Shown here piece after piece: positions 23,332 to 30,998 of a DNA stretch of 35,879 nucleotides. The position numbers and the translations under genes are program-made. The stretch lies in NCBI GenBank assembly GCA_018303105.1, contig JAGVYU010000018.1:1-35879 (forward strand), given 5' to 3'. Numbering within the stretch: the first letter of the stretch is position 1; the number at the start of each line of letters is the position of its first letter. The notes beneath the pieces are model-generated. The model was not told the DNA's origin and ran no database searches. It saw only the letters and a program-made list of their open reading frames with translations. Origin of the DNA: Candidatus Woesearchaeota archaeon (GTDB taxonomy: Archaea; Nanobdellota; Nanobdellia; Woesearchaeales; JAGVYU01).

Positions 23332-23958
23332 TCACCAGAAGTTCTCTAAAAACGCATCAAAGCTTAGATCCTGGGCATATAACTGCCGGATTTGCTCTCT
23401 CTGCGGATACACGCTGATCGTCCTATTGAGCTCAAGAGTGTTCTCCAATTCCCTAACCTGCTCTCGAATCTGATCCTGCCGTGTTGGCGTTTCAATATAC
23501 TGCTCGAGTGTATTAATAAAGGAGTCATCCATGCTCCGGATGTCCCTGATGATGACTGATGTTGGCTCCATATCGAGCTTCGCAAGGATGCGGGTCACGC
23601 GTTCGCGCTTCTGCATTCTGATTACTATCGCACTCTCTGTTCTGGATGCATCGCCGCTTTGAGCCATTCCTTCATTAGTGCTCCCTATATCAGCTGCATC
23701 TGGCGTTTCTTGCGCAGCTTTTGCATCGCTCACCGCAGATGGTTTGCTGGTTCGCAGGGTTCTTGAGGTGTCAGAATTCGTTGCTCCCTGATCATCAGAG
23801 GAATCTGTATTTGAATCAGTATCTGAACTGGCTGAGTCATCAGATCCTACCTGCGCAGTACTACCCCCATCTTTGTTTACAACAGCGAGCTGGGCACTCA
23901 CGGGAATCAAGACTATCAGGTGTAATAGTAAAACGCCGATTACGATTTTACAGCTCAT
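23332..23958 (-). CDS. Exported low-complexity protein, 208 aa
   Basis: A signal peptide (residues 1-22, IVIGVLLLHLIVLIPVSAQ) leads into a long Ser/Asp/Thr-rich region (about 30-110) typical of a disordered extracellular stalk, then a charged helical C-terminal part (IRMQKRERVTRILAKLDMEP, RDQIREQVRELENTL-like) that may form a coiled coil. I recognise no family. ATG 23958 is preferred over the TTG just before it, since a GGTGG ribosome-binding site is five bases upstream. It overlaps the preceding membrane wHTH regulator by 11 bp, so the two are an operon. Confidence 0.72.
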   Translation of the reverse strand: MSCKIVIGVLLLHLIVLIPVSAQLAVVNKDGGSTAQVGSDDSASSDTDSNTDSSDDQGATNSDTSRTLRTSKPSAVSDAKAAQETPDAADIGSTNEGMAQSGDASRTESAIVIRMQKRERVTRILAKLDMEPTSVIIRDIRSMDDSFINTLEQYIETPTRQDQIREQVRELENTLELNRTISVYPQREQIRQLYAQDLSFDAFLENFW

Positions 23959-24769
23959 CAAACCACCTTGTCAGCTTGACAAAATGAACAGTCTGACTTT
24001 TATCAATCTCCACGAGATTCTTTCTCTCCAGATTGTGCAGGGAGCTCGCTAAACTCGATTTTGGCATCTTCGTGATGCGCTCAAGCTCATTCCTCTTTAT
24101 TGCCCCCTGGTTCTGAAGCAAGCACTCAACGACCGTCCGCTCATTGTGCAACAACGCTTTCATAACATTCTGCTTTTGGGATTTCTTGGGCGTTTTCCGG
24201 AGAAGAATGAAACCGGCAAGAGCACATAACACAACAACCACGATGATAACCGTCCATAGCATGACTTTTGTCGTGCTCTCCTTTACGGGAAGGCTCTCAA
24301 ACTCATCGACTTCCGGCATCTCGTATGTGTAGTACAGCATTACCTCCTTTGGATTTGCCCATCGTATTGCAACGAATCCATTATGCTCTATCAAGGCAAC
24401 AGGCTCTGTTGAAGAAACAACAGCCGAATCGGGCAAATACACCGTGATGGGTGCTGGCTCACTCGGCATGAAGTTTAACTGCCAAGAGCCGTTGTGCTTC
24501 GTTGTCAAGGCTTCAGTCTGGTATGCAATGCTCGCTTCGCGAGTAGTGCCTACGGAAAGTTGCAGCGCGTTGCCCTCTTTGGTGTAAAGGCCTCCCTTCA
24601 CCCTGAGCTGCGTTGCATCCTCGGGTAATGTTATGTTATACACACCCGTGCCGTTAACATTAACGATCACAAGCGCATTGCCTGCTTCCTTCACAAATAG
24701 TGTGTAGTCTAAAGGGAAAGCGGCAGGAATTATTAACAGGAACATCACGGTTATAATATATGCTTTCAT
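23948..24769 (-). CDS. Membrane-spanning winged-helix regulator
   Basis: A 273-aa protein with an unusual topology that is known in archaea: signal peptide (1-19), an extracytoplasmic beta-rich domain (20-165), one transmembrane helix (168-190, MLWTVIIVVVVLCALAGFILL) and a cytosolic winged helix (about 200-273: ERTVVECLLQNQGAIKRNELERITKM, then recognition helix SSLASSLHNLERKNLVEI and wing). This matches the archaeal membrane-associated HTH family (DUF7343/7345-type arrangement). It would sense something outside and act on DNA directly. CTTTAAAT at 24795-24802 is about 30 bp upstream. It is coupled to the exported low-complexity protein, a possible ligand or co-sensor. Confidence 0.88.
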   Translation of the reverse strand: MKAYIITVMFLLIIPAAFPLDYTLFVKEAGNALVIVNVNGTGVYNITLPEDATQLRVKGGLYTKEGNALQLSVGTTREASIAYQTEALTTKHNGSWQLNFMPSEPAPITVYLPDSAVVSSTEPVALIEHNGFVAIRWANPKEVMLYYTYEMPEVDEFESLPVKESTTKVMLWTVIIVVVVLCALAGFILLRKTPKKSQKQNVMKALLHNERTVVECLLQNQGAIKRNELERITKMPKSSLASSLHNLERKNLVEIDKSQTVHFVKLTRWFDEL

Positions 24770-24826
24770 TTACCATATTCAAGTAGCGGGCTTAATTTAA
24801 AGGTTTCTAAAAAAATAAAAAAAGCA

Positions 24827-25333
24827 TTACTTTGCAGTAATGGCTGGCAGGGGAGCAATCCTTGAGTTATCTGTTGGCTCTGCAGCAAGCGTCACAGCGG
24901 GAAATGTAACATACTGCCCCCACGTAGATCTCATGCCAAAGATTCCCCGGGCTTTCCAATGCCCCTCAGCGTACCTTCCATAGAAAAACTGTTTTCCATA
25001 GAAGCCATAAAAGTCACCCGCATAGTATATACCCCATGCTTTCTTCCCAAGGTTATCCTTTCCCGTAAAGTAATTATTGCCGTACACTCCCCACATGACA
25101 TGAATTCCGGTATAATCCCATAACACAAAGCGGTTACGGGGCCGAATTTGGTTTGTAACCGCTGCATAGCTTGGAATCTCATTCGCAAGCCCTTTCACGT
25201 CGTCCGCGGATTTCTCTTCCACTTCAGTTACTCCCACTGCATTTTCCTCTAACGCAACTGGCTCAGCATCAAATGCCGCAACGGGAACAGCAAGCATGAG
25301 CGCTGCGAGCACCACTATTTGCAATAACTTCAT
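24827..25333 (-). CDS. Exported aromatic/Gly-rich protein, 168 aa
   Basis: A signal peptide (1-20, MLAVPVAA) is followed by an acidic segment and then, at residues 79-133, a run of short aromatic-Gly repeats such as MWGVYG, AWGIYYAGDFYGFYG, FFYGRYAEGHW and ARGIFG, spaced by about ten residues. Such repeats are likely beta strands of a surface or carbohydrate-binding sheet; I do not recognise the family. A GGAGG ribosome-binding site precedes ATG 25333. The TATA box is 25377-25384, so the mRNA has a leader of about 20-25 nt, unlike most genes here, and the SD lies in a hairpin. Confidence 0.75.
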   Translation of the reverse strand: MKLLQIVVLAALMLAVPVAAFDAEPVALEENAVGVTEVEEKSADDVKGLANEIPSYAAVTNQIRPRNRFVLWDYTGIHVMWGVYGNNYFTGKDNLGKKAWGIYYAGDFYGFYGKQFFYGRYAEGHWKARGIFGMRSTWGQYVTFPAVTLAAEPTDNSRIAPLPAITAK

Positions 25334-25339
25334 TATATC

Positions 25340-25419
25340 CCTCCATGTTTTAATGGAGTTCTAATGGCATGAACAGTATATAAAGCGGGAATAGAACAAC
25401 CATGAACAGGGGTGAACAG
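25340..25419 (-). promoter_or_regulatory. Promoter with TGAACAG repeats and an SD-sequestering hairpin
   Basis: TATATAAA at 25377-25384 (TTTATATA on the coding strand) is the TATA box. TGAACAG occurs three times on the + strand: 25370-25376, 25403-25409 and 25413-25419, the last two 10 bp apart. Downstream, CTCCAT and ATGGAG (25341-25346 and 25353-25358) form a 6-bp hairpin in the leader; the Shine-Dalgarno GGAGG (25340-25344) is part of its arm. Confidence 0.6.
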
Positions 25420-25496
25420 GAAATACGCACACATAAGATTTTAAAAAATGCAGAGGAATTAAACCCCCTTGACGAGCAAAGCCTGCCGTTAGAGTG

Positions 25497-28244
25497 TTAA
25501 TAAACCCTCATTCCATCAGCGATGTCAGCAGAAACCTCTTCCTTATCGGTCCGAAGCGGCTTTCCATCTATGAGAATCTTTTTGTGCTTAGTCACCATCA
25601 CGAGCTTTGAGAATTCTTCGTATTTAATCTCGGATTCATTCTGCTTCATACTATCCACACATACAATATCCCCCGGACTGCTCTTGGGCGCTTCCACGAG
25701 AGCGAGCGTTTCCTGGTCTTCGGATACCGCGGCGAGCAGCATACCCTTGCTTTCGATACCCCGTAATTTAGCGGGCTTCAGATTCGCGACAATCACAATA
25801 TTTTTTCCCGGCAGTTTATCAACATCATAATATCTTTTAATTCCCGCGACAATCTGTCGCTTCTCAGTTCCCAAGTCAACTTGCAGCACAACGAGCTTTT
25901 CAGCGTCAGGATGGGGATCTGCAGCAATGATTTTTGCAACACGCAGATTTAACGGAAATAAGCCGTTTCGCGTTGCTTCAAGAATCTTATATGATCCCCC
26001 GCAAAATTTCACGATATTCTCGCAAATCTCATTCAAGCCGTCTTTTAAAACATCATCACTCGTTTCTTTATTGCCTTGAACATACACCATCACATTTTTG
26101 GTTTTTTCATCAACTTTTGTATATTCACTTTGTTTTACGTTCAGCCTGCATAACACGTGCTTTTCGTCGGCACACGCATACTCTCCCTGTTCGACATTTT
26201 CCAGGCCCGCTTCACCAAGAGGGATATATTTCTCAGATCCGGTGGTTATTCGAAACTGTATTTTTCCATGTATTTTTGAGATATCATGCGCGCCTGCGGA
26301 GATCAGGCGTTTAACGGAAACCGGGTTATAAGAGTCTACTATCGTGTTGATATTAGGCAGCTTTCCTTTTTCCTTGATGAGTTTCAATAAATGATAGTAA
26401 GGCGGTTCAAAGGGTTTGTGGTTATAGAGCTTTTTGTCTTCTAAGTAGATTCCATCTCCGGTTACGTCAAAATTCTTTACTTGACCTTCCGTCTCTCTCT
26501 TCAACTTTTCAAGACCTTCATGCTTCTTCTTGCAGTTTACTCCGGTTAATTGAGCAACTGCGAACTTAAGTCCTAAACTACTGACCTTATCCTCAACGTC
26601 ATATTCGATAGGCGCAGACTTTTCATGCGGCGCTTCTTGAATAGCGTGCTCCTTCTTCTCAAACTTATGCATCACAATCTCCGCATTCCGCACAGAACCT
26701 TTGAATCCGAAACCGATATCCTTCCATTCAAGATGTTTTTCTCCGAGCTGTTCTTGAATCTTTTCTGCAAAAATGGGAAGGATTGGACTAATGAGGATGC
26801 TGAGATTCCTTGCGATGTTTGCACATAATCCAAGAATTGGAGCAGCCTCTTCCTTTGATTTTTTCCACGGCTGCTCATCCTGCATATATTTGTTGCCGAG
26901 CGCTCCCAACGCGAGGATCTCGCGCACCGTTTCACGGAAGTTATACTCTGCATAGAGTTTTTTCACGCGCTCGGCTCCATCAAGGAATGTTTTCTGTAAC
27001 GGTTCATTGCCCGCAACTTCTTTAATTTCTCCGTTATAGTTTTTTTGGATGAAGCTTAACACCCGATAGCAAAAATTCCCGATGTTTGCGACTAGCTCAT
27101 TGTTGATCGTATCCGAGAAGTCATCCCAGTCAAGGTTGATGTCCGAAAGCTTCTTGCTCAAGCCCTTCGCGTAATAAAACCTCAAATGCTCAGGGTTATA
27201 GAGCCGCACATAGTCTTCCGCGGTGAACAAACTGCCTCTGCTTTTGCTCATCTTCTCTTCCTTCTGTGTGAGGAAGCCATGCACAATGATATCTTTTGGC
27301 AGGTTGAATCCAATGCCCATCAAAGTAGCAGGCCAAAACAAAAAGTGGAAGTAAATGATGTCCTTACCAATGAAATGTATGATCTCTGCCTTGTCTCCCG
27401 TCCAATAGTCTTCCGCCTTTAATCCATGCTGTTTGCAATAGTTCTCTGTTGACGCGATGTATCCAATCGGGGCATCAAGCCAAACATAATAATACTTATT
27501 CTCCTCTCCCGGAATCTTAAACCCAAAATACGGGCCGTCTCGCGTGATATCCCAGTCCTCTAAGCCGTCTTTGATCCAATTGCGGATGAAGTTGATGATC
27601 TCCGGCTGCAGGTTTTTGTTCGACGTCAACCATGCATCAAGCTTTTCAGAAAACGCGCTGAGCTTGAAGAAATAATGCTCAGACTCTTTCCTCACTGGTG
27701 TGCTCTTGCATATCACGCAATACGGGTTGACGAGGTCAACGGTCTTGTACGCGGAATTGCATTTCTCGCACACGTCTCCATACTGGTCTTCAGCCCCGCA
27801 CTTCGGGCATGTTCCTTTGACATAGCGATCGGGAAGGACGCGCTTGCATTTTGGGCAGTACGTCTGCTCAATCGTTTTTTTGTATATGAATCCATTTTTT
27901 TTGAGGGTAAGGAAAAAATGATCAGAAAAGTGCTTGTTCTCGGGGGAATTTGTCGTGTAATAACTATCGAACTTTATGTGGAAGCGGCTAAAATCGTTTG
28001 TGTGCTCCTTATGAACTTTTTCAATAAGCTGCTCAGGCGTAATGCCGAGTTGTGATGCCTTGATCTCAATCGGAGCGCCGTGCGTGTCATCCGCGCAGCA
28101 GTAAATCACATCCTCGCCAATCAACTTAAGGAAGCGAACAAAAATATCCGTTTGAATATACTCCACTAAATGGCCTATGTGAATCGGGCCATTCGCATAC
28201 GGTAGTGCGCTTGTCACGAGTATTTTCTTTTTGAAGGGAATCAC
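25497..28244 (-). CDS. metG: Methionyl-tRNA synthetase with extra B3/4-like domain
   Basis: A 915-aa class I synthetase that charges tRNA-Met. The catalytic domain has PYANGPIHIGHL (HIGH at 22-25) and KMSKS at 331-335; four Cys-x-x-Cys knuckles (Cys130/133, 146/149, 159/162, 176/179) bind zinc as in archaeal MetRS. The anticodon-binding helices span about 385-525. Residues about 766-865 form the C-terminal OB-fold tRNA-binding domain (LRVAKIIAADPHPDAEKL, ANLKPAKLRGIESKGM). Between these, about 555-755 is a domain with LPNINTIVDSYNPVS, PLGE, VEQGEYACADEKHVLCRL and VMVYVQGN, which resembles the PheRS B3/4 fold. That insertion makes the protein about 200 residues longer than usual. TATA 28270-28277 is about 29 bp upstream. 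Confidence 0.96.
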   Translation of the reverse strand: MIPFKKKILVTSALPYANGPIHIGHLVEYIQTDIFVRFLKLIGEDVIYCCADDTHGAPIEIKASQLGITPEQLIEKVHKEHTNDFSRFHIKFDSYYTTNSPENKHFSDHFFLTLKKNGFIYKKTIEQTYCPKCKRVLPDRYVKGTCPKCGAEDQYGDVCEKCNSAYKTVDLVNPYCVICKSTPVRKESEHYFFKLSAFSEKLDAWLTSNKNLQPEIINFIRNWIKDGLEDWDITRDGPYFGFKIPGEENKYYYVWLDAPIGYIASTENYCKQHGLKAEDYWTGDKAEIIHFIGKDIIYFHFLFWPATLMGIGFNLPKDIIVHGFLTQKEEKMSKSRGSLFTAEDYVRLYNPEHLRFYYAKGLSKKLSDINLDWDDFSDTINNELVANIGNFCYRVLSFIQKNYNGEIKEVAGNEPLQKTFLDGAERVKKLYAEYNFRETVREILALGALGNKYMQDEQPWKKSKEEAAPILGLCANIARNLSILISPILPIFAEKIQEQLGEKHLEWKDIGFGFKGSVRNAEIVMHKFEKKEHAIQEAPHEKSAPIEYDVEDKVSSLGLKFAVAQLTGVNCKKKHEGLEKLKRETEGQVKNFDVTGDGIYLEDKKLYNHKPFEPPYYHLLKLIKEKGKLPNINTIVDSYNPVSVKRLISAGAHDISKIHGKIQFRITTGSEKYIPLGEAGLENVEQGEYACADEKHVLCRLNVKQSEYTKVDEKTKNVMVYVQGNKETSDDVLKDGLNEICENIVKFCGGSYKILEATRNGLFPLNLRVAKIIAADPHPDAEKLVVLQVDLGTEKRQIVAGIKRYYDVDKLPGKNIVIVANLKPAKLRGIESKGMLLAAVSEDQETLALVEAPKSSPGDIVCVDSMKQNESEIKYEEFSKLVMVTKHKKILIDGKPLRTDKEEVSADIADGMRVY

Positions 28245-28269
28245 CCTGCATGTTGAAAATGAGGGTACT

Positions 28270-28298
28270 TTTTAAAGGTATTGCGAGAGGTTTAAATA
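28270..28298. promoter_or_regulatory. Divergent TATA boxes, metG and PIN-like gene
   Basis: TTTTAAAG at 28270-28277 reads CTTTAAAA for metG (29 bp from ATG 28244). TTTAAATA at 28291-28298 is 26 bp upstream of ATG 28321 on the plus strand. Confidence 0.6.
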
Positions 28299-28320
28299 AG
28301 CAACCCTATTTTGCTTTCCC

Positions 28321-29361
28321 ATGCAAATACGTGATCTGGATGCGCTCATGGAGTCAGACGCGACAATTCTGCTTGATACGAATGCATTCTATAAATTTGC
28401 GCCGAGCCCACGCCATATGGATTATAATGATTGTATTCATGCCCTCCATGACTGCATTTCTCCCCGTGAGGCAGAAACAATCATTGGATTGGAGCAACAC
28501 TATCAAGTGAAACTCGCACAATTGCTTGTGCGTCGCAACACGTTCGTGCTCCCGGAAGTGGAAGATGAACTCCGTGAAAGCATCCATGCGAGAATCCACT
28601 CGGCGCAAGCACAAAGCAAACGGAAACTTCGCCCCGAACTAAGGGAACTCCTAGAGTCCGTCACGTTAGCAAACATTCAATCACAACGAAACCGCCACAC
28701 GGCCCAGCATGAGAGAAAATATAAGCCTCAGCATCCCGAGACGCACCGCGCAATGGCAATTTTGATATCGGAGTTCGACAAAGTGTATGGTTTCGAAGAA
28801 GACACGCTCAAGAGAACAAGGAGATTGGGGCACGATACCCCGCAGATTAAAATTCATGAGCGATATGGATTGTCGACAGACATGCTGATTGTGAGCACGG
28901 CAGTATACCATGCCATCTTTGAACGGGAGCCCGTGATCATATTCTCTCATGACAAAGCGCTGGCATGGGAGTTTGAGAGCGTGTATCGCGTCATCGGGTA
29001 TAATCTTGGACTTATCCACACACCGCCATTCTGCAGGCTCGAGCGATATCCGATATCATTTATGGGAGACCAATTCGATGGCACAATGCACCAATTTGGA
29101 ATGCAGCTCACGAGTACTCATATCAAGCGGGTGCGGCATAAAACAAACGTTGCGCTGCCGTTTGCGGTTTATGAAAAGATTGTTCATCTTGCGGAGGCGT
29201 GGTACGCAGAAGTCACGGCTCAGTCCTCATTAGCCACGCAATTTGATGTCGAGCATGCACAATGCGCGGCGATTGAAGATCGCCTCACGAGATTGCAAGA
29301 AAACGCGGTTACCCGCCATCCTCATCCGATTTCCCTTTCGCCTTCTTCATCTTCTTCGTGA
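28321..29361 (+). CDS. PIN-like nuclease-fold protein, 346 aa
   Basis: The first strand ILLDTNAFYKF (Asp19), the acids in LPEVEDELRE (Glu79, Glu81/Asp82, Glu83), STDMLIVSTAVY (Asp187) and IIFSHDKAL (Asp211) follow the order of the PIN-domain active site that cleaves RNA. The insert between the second and third motif (about 85-180, rich in Arg, His and Gln) and the long C-terminal helical region (about 250-330) are larger than in VapC toxins, so I infer a stand-alone PIN-like RNase rather than a toxin; no antitoxin gene is adjacent. The C-terminus ends in a Ser run. The last 53 bp overlap the convergent zinc-ribbon gene. Confidence 0.78.
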   Translation: MQIRDLDALMESDATILLDTNAFYKFAPSPRHMDYNDCIHALHDCISPREAETIIGLEQHYQVKLAQLLVRRNTFVLPEVEDELRESIHARIHSAQAQSKRKLRPELRELLESVTLANIQSQRNRHTAQHERKYKPQHPETHRAMAILISEFDKVYGFEEDTLKRTRRLGHDTPQIKIHERYGLSTDMLIVSTAVYHAIFEREPVIIFSHDKALAWEFESVYRVIGYNLGLIHTPPFCRLERYPISFMGDQFDGTMHQFGMQLTSTHIKRVRHKTNVALPFAVYEKIVHLAEAWYAEVTAQSSLATQFDVEHAQCAAIEDRLTRLQENAVTRHPHPISLSPSSSSS

Positions 29362-29725
29362 TGCCAATCTTTTTTTTGCAGGATTCACATTCAAACACAT
29401 AACTGGGAATGCCATTCCACGCCTTGCGCTTAAAGGGCGTTGTTGCCTCCCCTGATTTCCCGCAATAAGGGCATGTATACTGAACTTCCACAATGAGACT
29501 CTCCTCATGCGGCTGTTTTTGCTCTGTATATCCGCAGCTTGGACAGACATACTCCGTTGCCCGGATCTTGACTTTGCCTTTTTCAACGGGCTTGCCCATC
29601 TTTGCCTTTTTGCATTGCGGGCATGTTTTCTTGTAGACCCAGGCAATGGCTTTTCCAGTATCTTCAATCTGACGGTTTGTGAAGTAGATGCATTCAGACG
29701 TGGATTCTGGAAATCGTAATGCCAT
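29309..29725 (-). CDS. Double zinc-ribbon protein, 138 aa
   Basis: Four Cys-x-x-Cys knuckles form two zinc ribbons: Cys35/38 with Cys61/64 (CPQC and CPSCGYTEQ) and Cys85/88 with Cys113/116 (CPYCGKSGEATTPFKRK and CESCKKKIG). The first recalls the archaeal TFS/RPB9-type ribbon (C-x-x-C-G-Y), the second the transposase/transcription-factor type; the acidic Asp-Glu hairpin of true TFS is missing, so it is not an obvious transcript-cleavage factor. The C-terminus is very Lys-rich, as in nucleic-acid-binding proteins. TATAAAAA at 29748-29755 is 27 bp upstream. Its end overlaps the PIN-like gene by 53 bp on the opposite strand. Confidence 0.78.
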   Translation of the reverse strand: MALRFPESTSECIYFTNRQIEDTGKAIAWVYKKTCPQCKKAKMGKPVEKGKVKIRATEYVCPSCGYTEQKQPHEESLIVEVQYTCPYCGKSGEATTPFKRKAWNGIPSYVFECESCKKKIGITKKMKKAKGKSDEDGG

Positions 29726-29747
29726 TACAGGATTCTAAAAATACAGG

Positions 29748-29755
29748 TATAAAAA
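29748..29755 (-). promoter_or_regulatory. TATA box of the zinc-ribbon gene
   Basis: TTTTTATA on the minus strand, 27 bp upstream of ATG 29725. Confidence 0.55.
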
Positions 29756-29803
29756 GGTTGTGGCTACATTCTACATTAGTTACATAACGCATTCACTATA
29801 ATA

Positions 29804-30622
29804 ATGCATAAAAACAATGCCTCACTCTTTTCTCGTATGAACTATGCTGAACTTGCGAAACACATTGAAGCAATTGAAGGTGCAGCAGTCATTGGCAGTG
29901 TAAGTAGCGAACGTTTTCCACTCTATCGCATTCGATGCGGACAGGGAATGCCCGTGCTTCTTTCAGGAGCAGTCCATGGAGATGAACCTGCCGGCGCACA
30001 TGCGCTTGTTGAATTCTTTCGCAATCATTCGGCCCGTTATGAAGATAAATTCGCGTTCACCGCATTTCCCTGTGTCAATCCTTGGGGTTTTGAGCATGAG
30101 CAGCGCGGCAACGAACAAGGACTTAATCTGAATAGAGAATTCAAAGAGGATACAACTGCTGAAGAAATTAAATTGATGCTGTCTTTAATTTCACGATACC
30201 GCTTCGCAATGGATTTACATGAAAGCTGGACGGGGGCATCACGAGTTCCCGGAGCGGCAGAGCCTGATGGAGAAGATCCGAACGAATTTTTCATGTGGGA
30301 AATCTGCAAAGACAAAGAACAACGCGTAGGAGCAACGATTATTCAGCGTGTACGAGCAGCTGGACTTCCTATTTGCACATGGCCAAAGATCTTTAATGAA
30401 GTCAACACAGAGGGCGTTATTGCGTATCCGGAAGCGATTGCGACTCCGTGTTATGCGCAGGGAACTTCATTTGATGCGTACAGTGAACGCATGCTTACTG
30501 AACATTCATTTACGATCGAAACTTCACGCGAATGGCCTTTGGAAAAAAGAGTGCTTGCAGATATTATTAGCATTACGACTATGCTTGAAGCGTGTCTCGA
30601 ATCCGGGCAGCAAGCAAAATAA
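29804..30622 (+). CDS. M14-type zinc carboxypeptidase / succinylglutamate desuccinylase-like
   Basis: A 272-aa metallohydrolase. Zinc ligands are His58 and Glu61 in GAVHGDEPAG and His139 in MDLHESWTG; NLNREF (Asn110-Arg111) fits the substrate carboxylate site, and Glu239 in FTIETSREWP is the catalytic glutamate. This order (HxxE, NxNR, DLH, ExS) is that of the M14/AstE-AspA superfamily, which removes acyl groups or C-terminal residues. Substrate unknown. ATG 29804 is used; ATG 29837 would be 27 bp from the weak box CATAAAAA, so the shorter 261-aa form cannot be excluded. The 3' end overlaps the convergent HIT gene by 44 bp. Confidence 0.86.
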   Translation: MHKNNASLFSRMNYAELAKHIEAIEGAAVIGSVSSERFPLYRIRCGQGMPVLLSGAVHGDEPAGAHALVEFFRNHSARYEDKFAFTAFPCVNPWGFEHEQRGNEQGLNLNREFKEDTTAEEIKLMLSLISRYRFAMDLHESWTGASRVPGAAEPDGEDPNEFFMWEICKDKEQRVGATIIQRVRAAGLPICTWPKIFNEVNTEGVIAYPEAIATPCYAQGTSFDAYSERMLTEHSFTIETSREWPLEKRVLADIISITTMLEACLESGQQAK

Positions 30623-30998
30623 GCTTTTCTTCTGGAATTTTAAATTTCGTATCATACGGCGCATAGTTCTTTCCCCAATTGTGATCCGTAAATGTGATTC
30701 CCTCAAAGGTTCTTAGTGTTTTATATCTGGGAATAACATGGACATGCATGTGAGCAGATACATTTGCGAGCGCTGCATAGTTAAAAAGATCGGGTTGGAA
30801 GAGTTCTTGTAACGCATCCCTTACTCTTGTTCCCACTGAGAAAAATTCTTCCCGTTCTTCTGGAAGCGCATCCATCAAATCGACAACATCAGTGCGTTTT
30901 GCCCAAAGATAAACACGACCAAGATAATACTGGCTACCATGCACATACAGGCTCCAATGATCAAACTCCGCAACCTTGAGATGTTCATAATCAGTCAT
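30579..30998 (-). CDS. HIT-family nucleotide hydrolase/transferase
   Basis: A 139-aa histidine-triad protein. The triad is His83-Met-His85-Val-His87 in AHMHVHVIPRY, which binds the alpha-phosphate; LFNYAALANV upstream is the typical strand-helix. Family members hydrolyse dinucleoside polyphosphates or AMP-lysine. I start at ATG 30998 because it overlaps the stop of the upstream HD gene as ATGA (coupled translation); the longer frame to 31013 lies within that gene. Pairing with an HD phosphohydrolase suggests joint nucleotide clearance. The 3' end overlaps the convergent M14 gene. Confidence 0.92.
   Translation of the reverse strand: MTDYEHLKVAEFDHWSLYVHGSQYYLGRVYLWAKRTDVVDLMDALPEEREEFFSVGTRVRDALQELFQPDLFNYAALANVSAHMHVHVIPRYKTLRTFEGITFTDHNWGKNYAPYDTKFKIPEEKLILLAARIRDTLQA

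Noticed and set aside
28321-29361. VapC toxin
   Set aside because: PIN motifs are present, but the protein is much longer than VapC and has no adjacent antitoxin gene.
29309-29725. Transcription factor S (TFS)
   Set aside because: The CxxC ribbons fit, but the acidic Asp-Glu hairpin needed for transcript cleavage is absent and there are two ribbons of different type.
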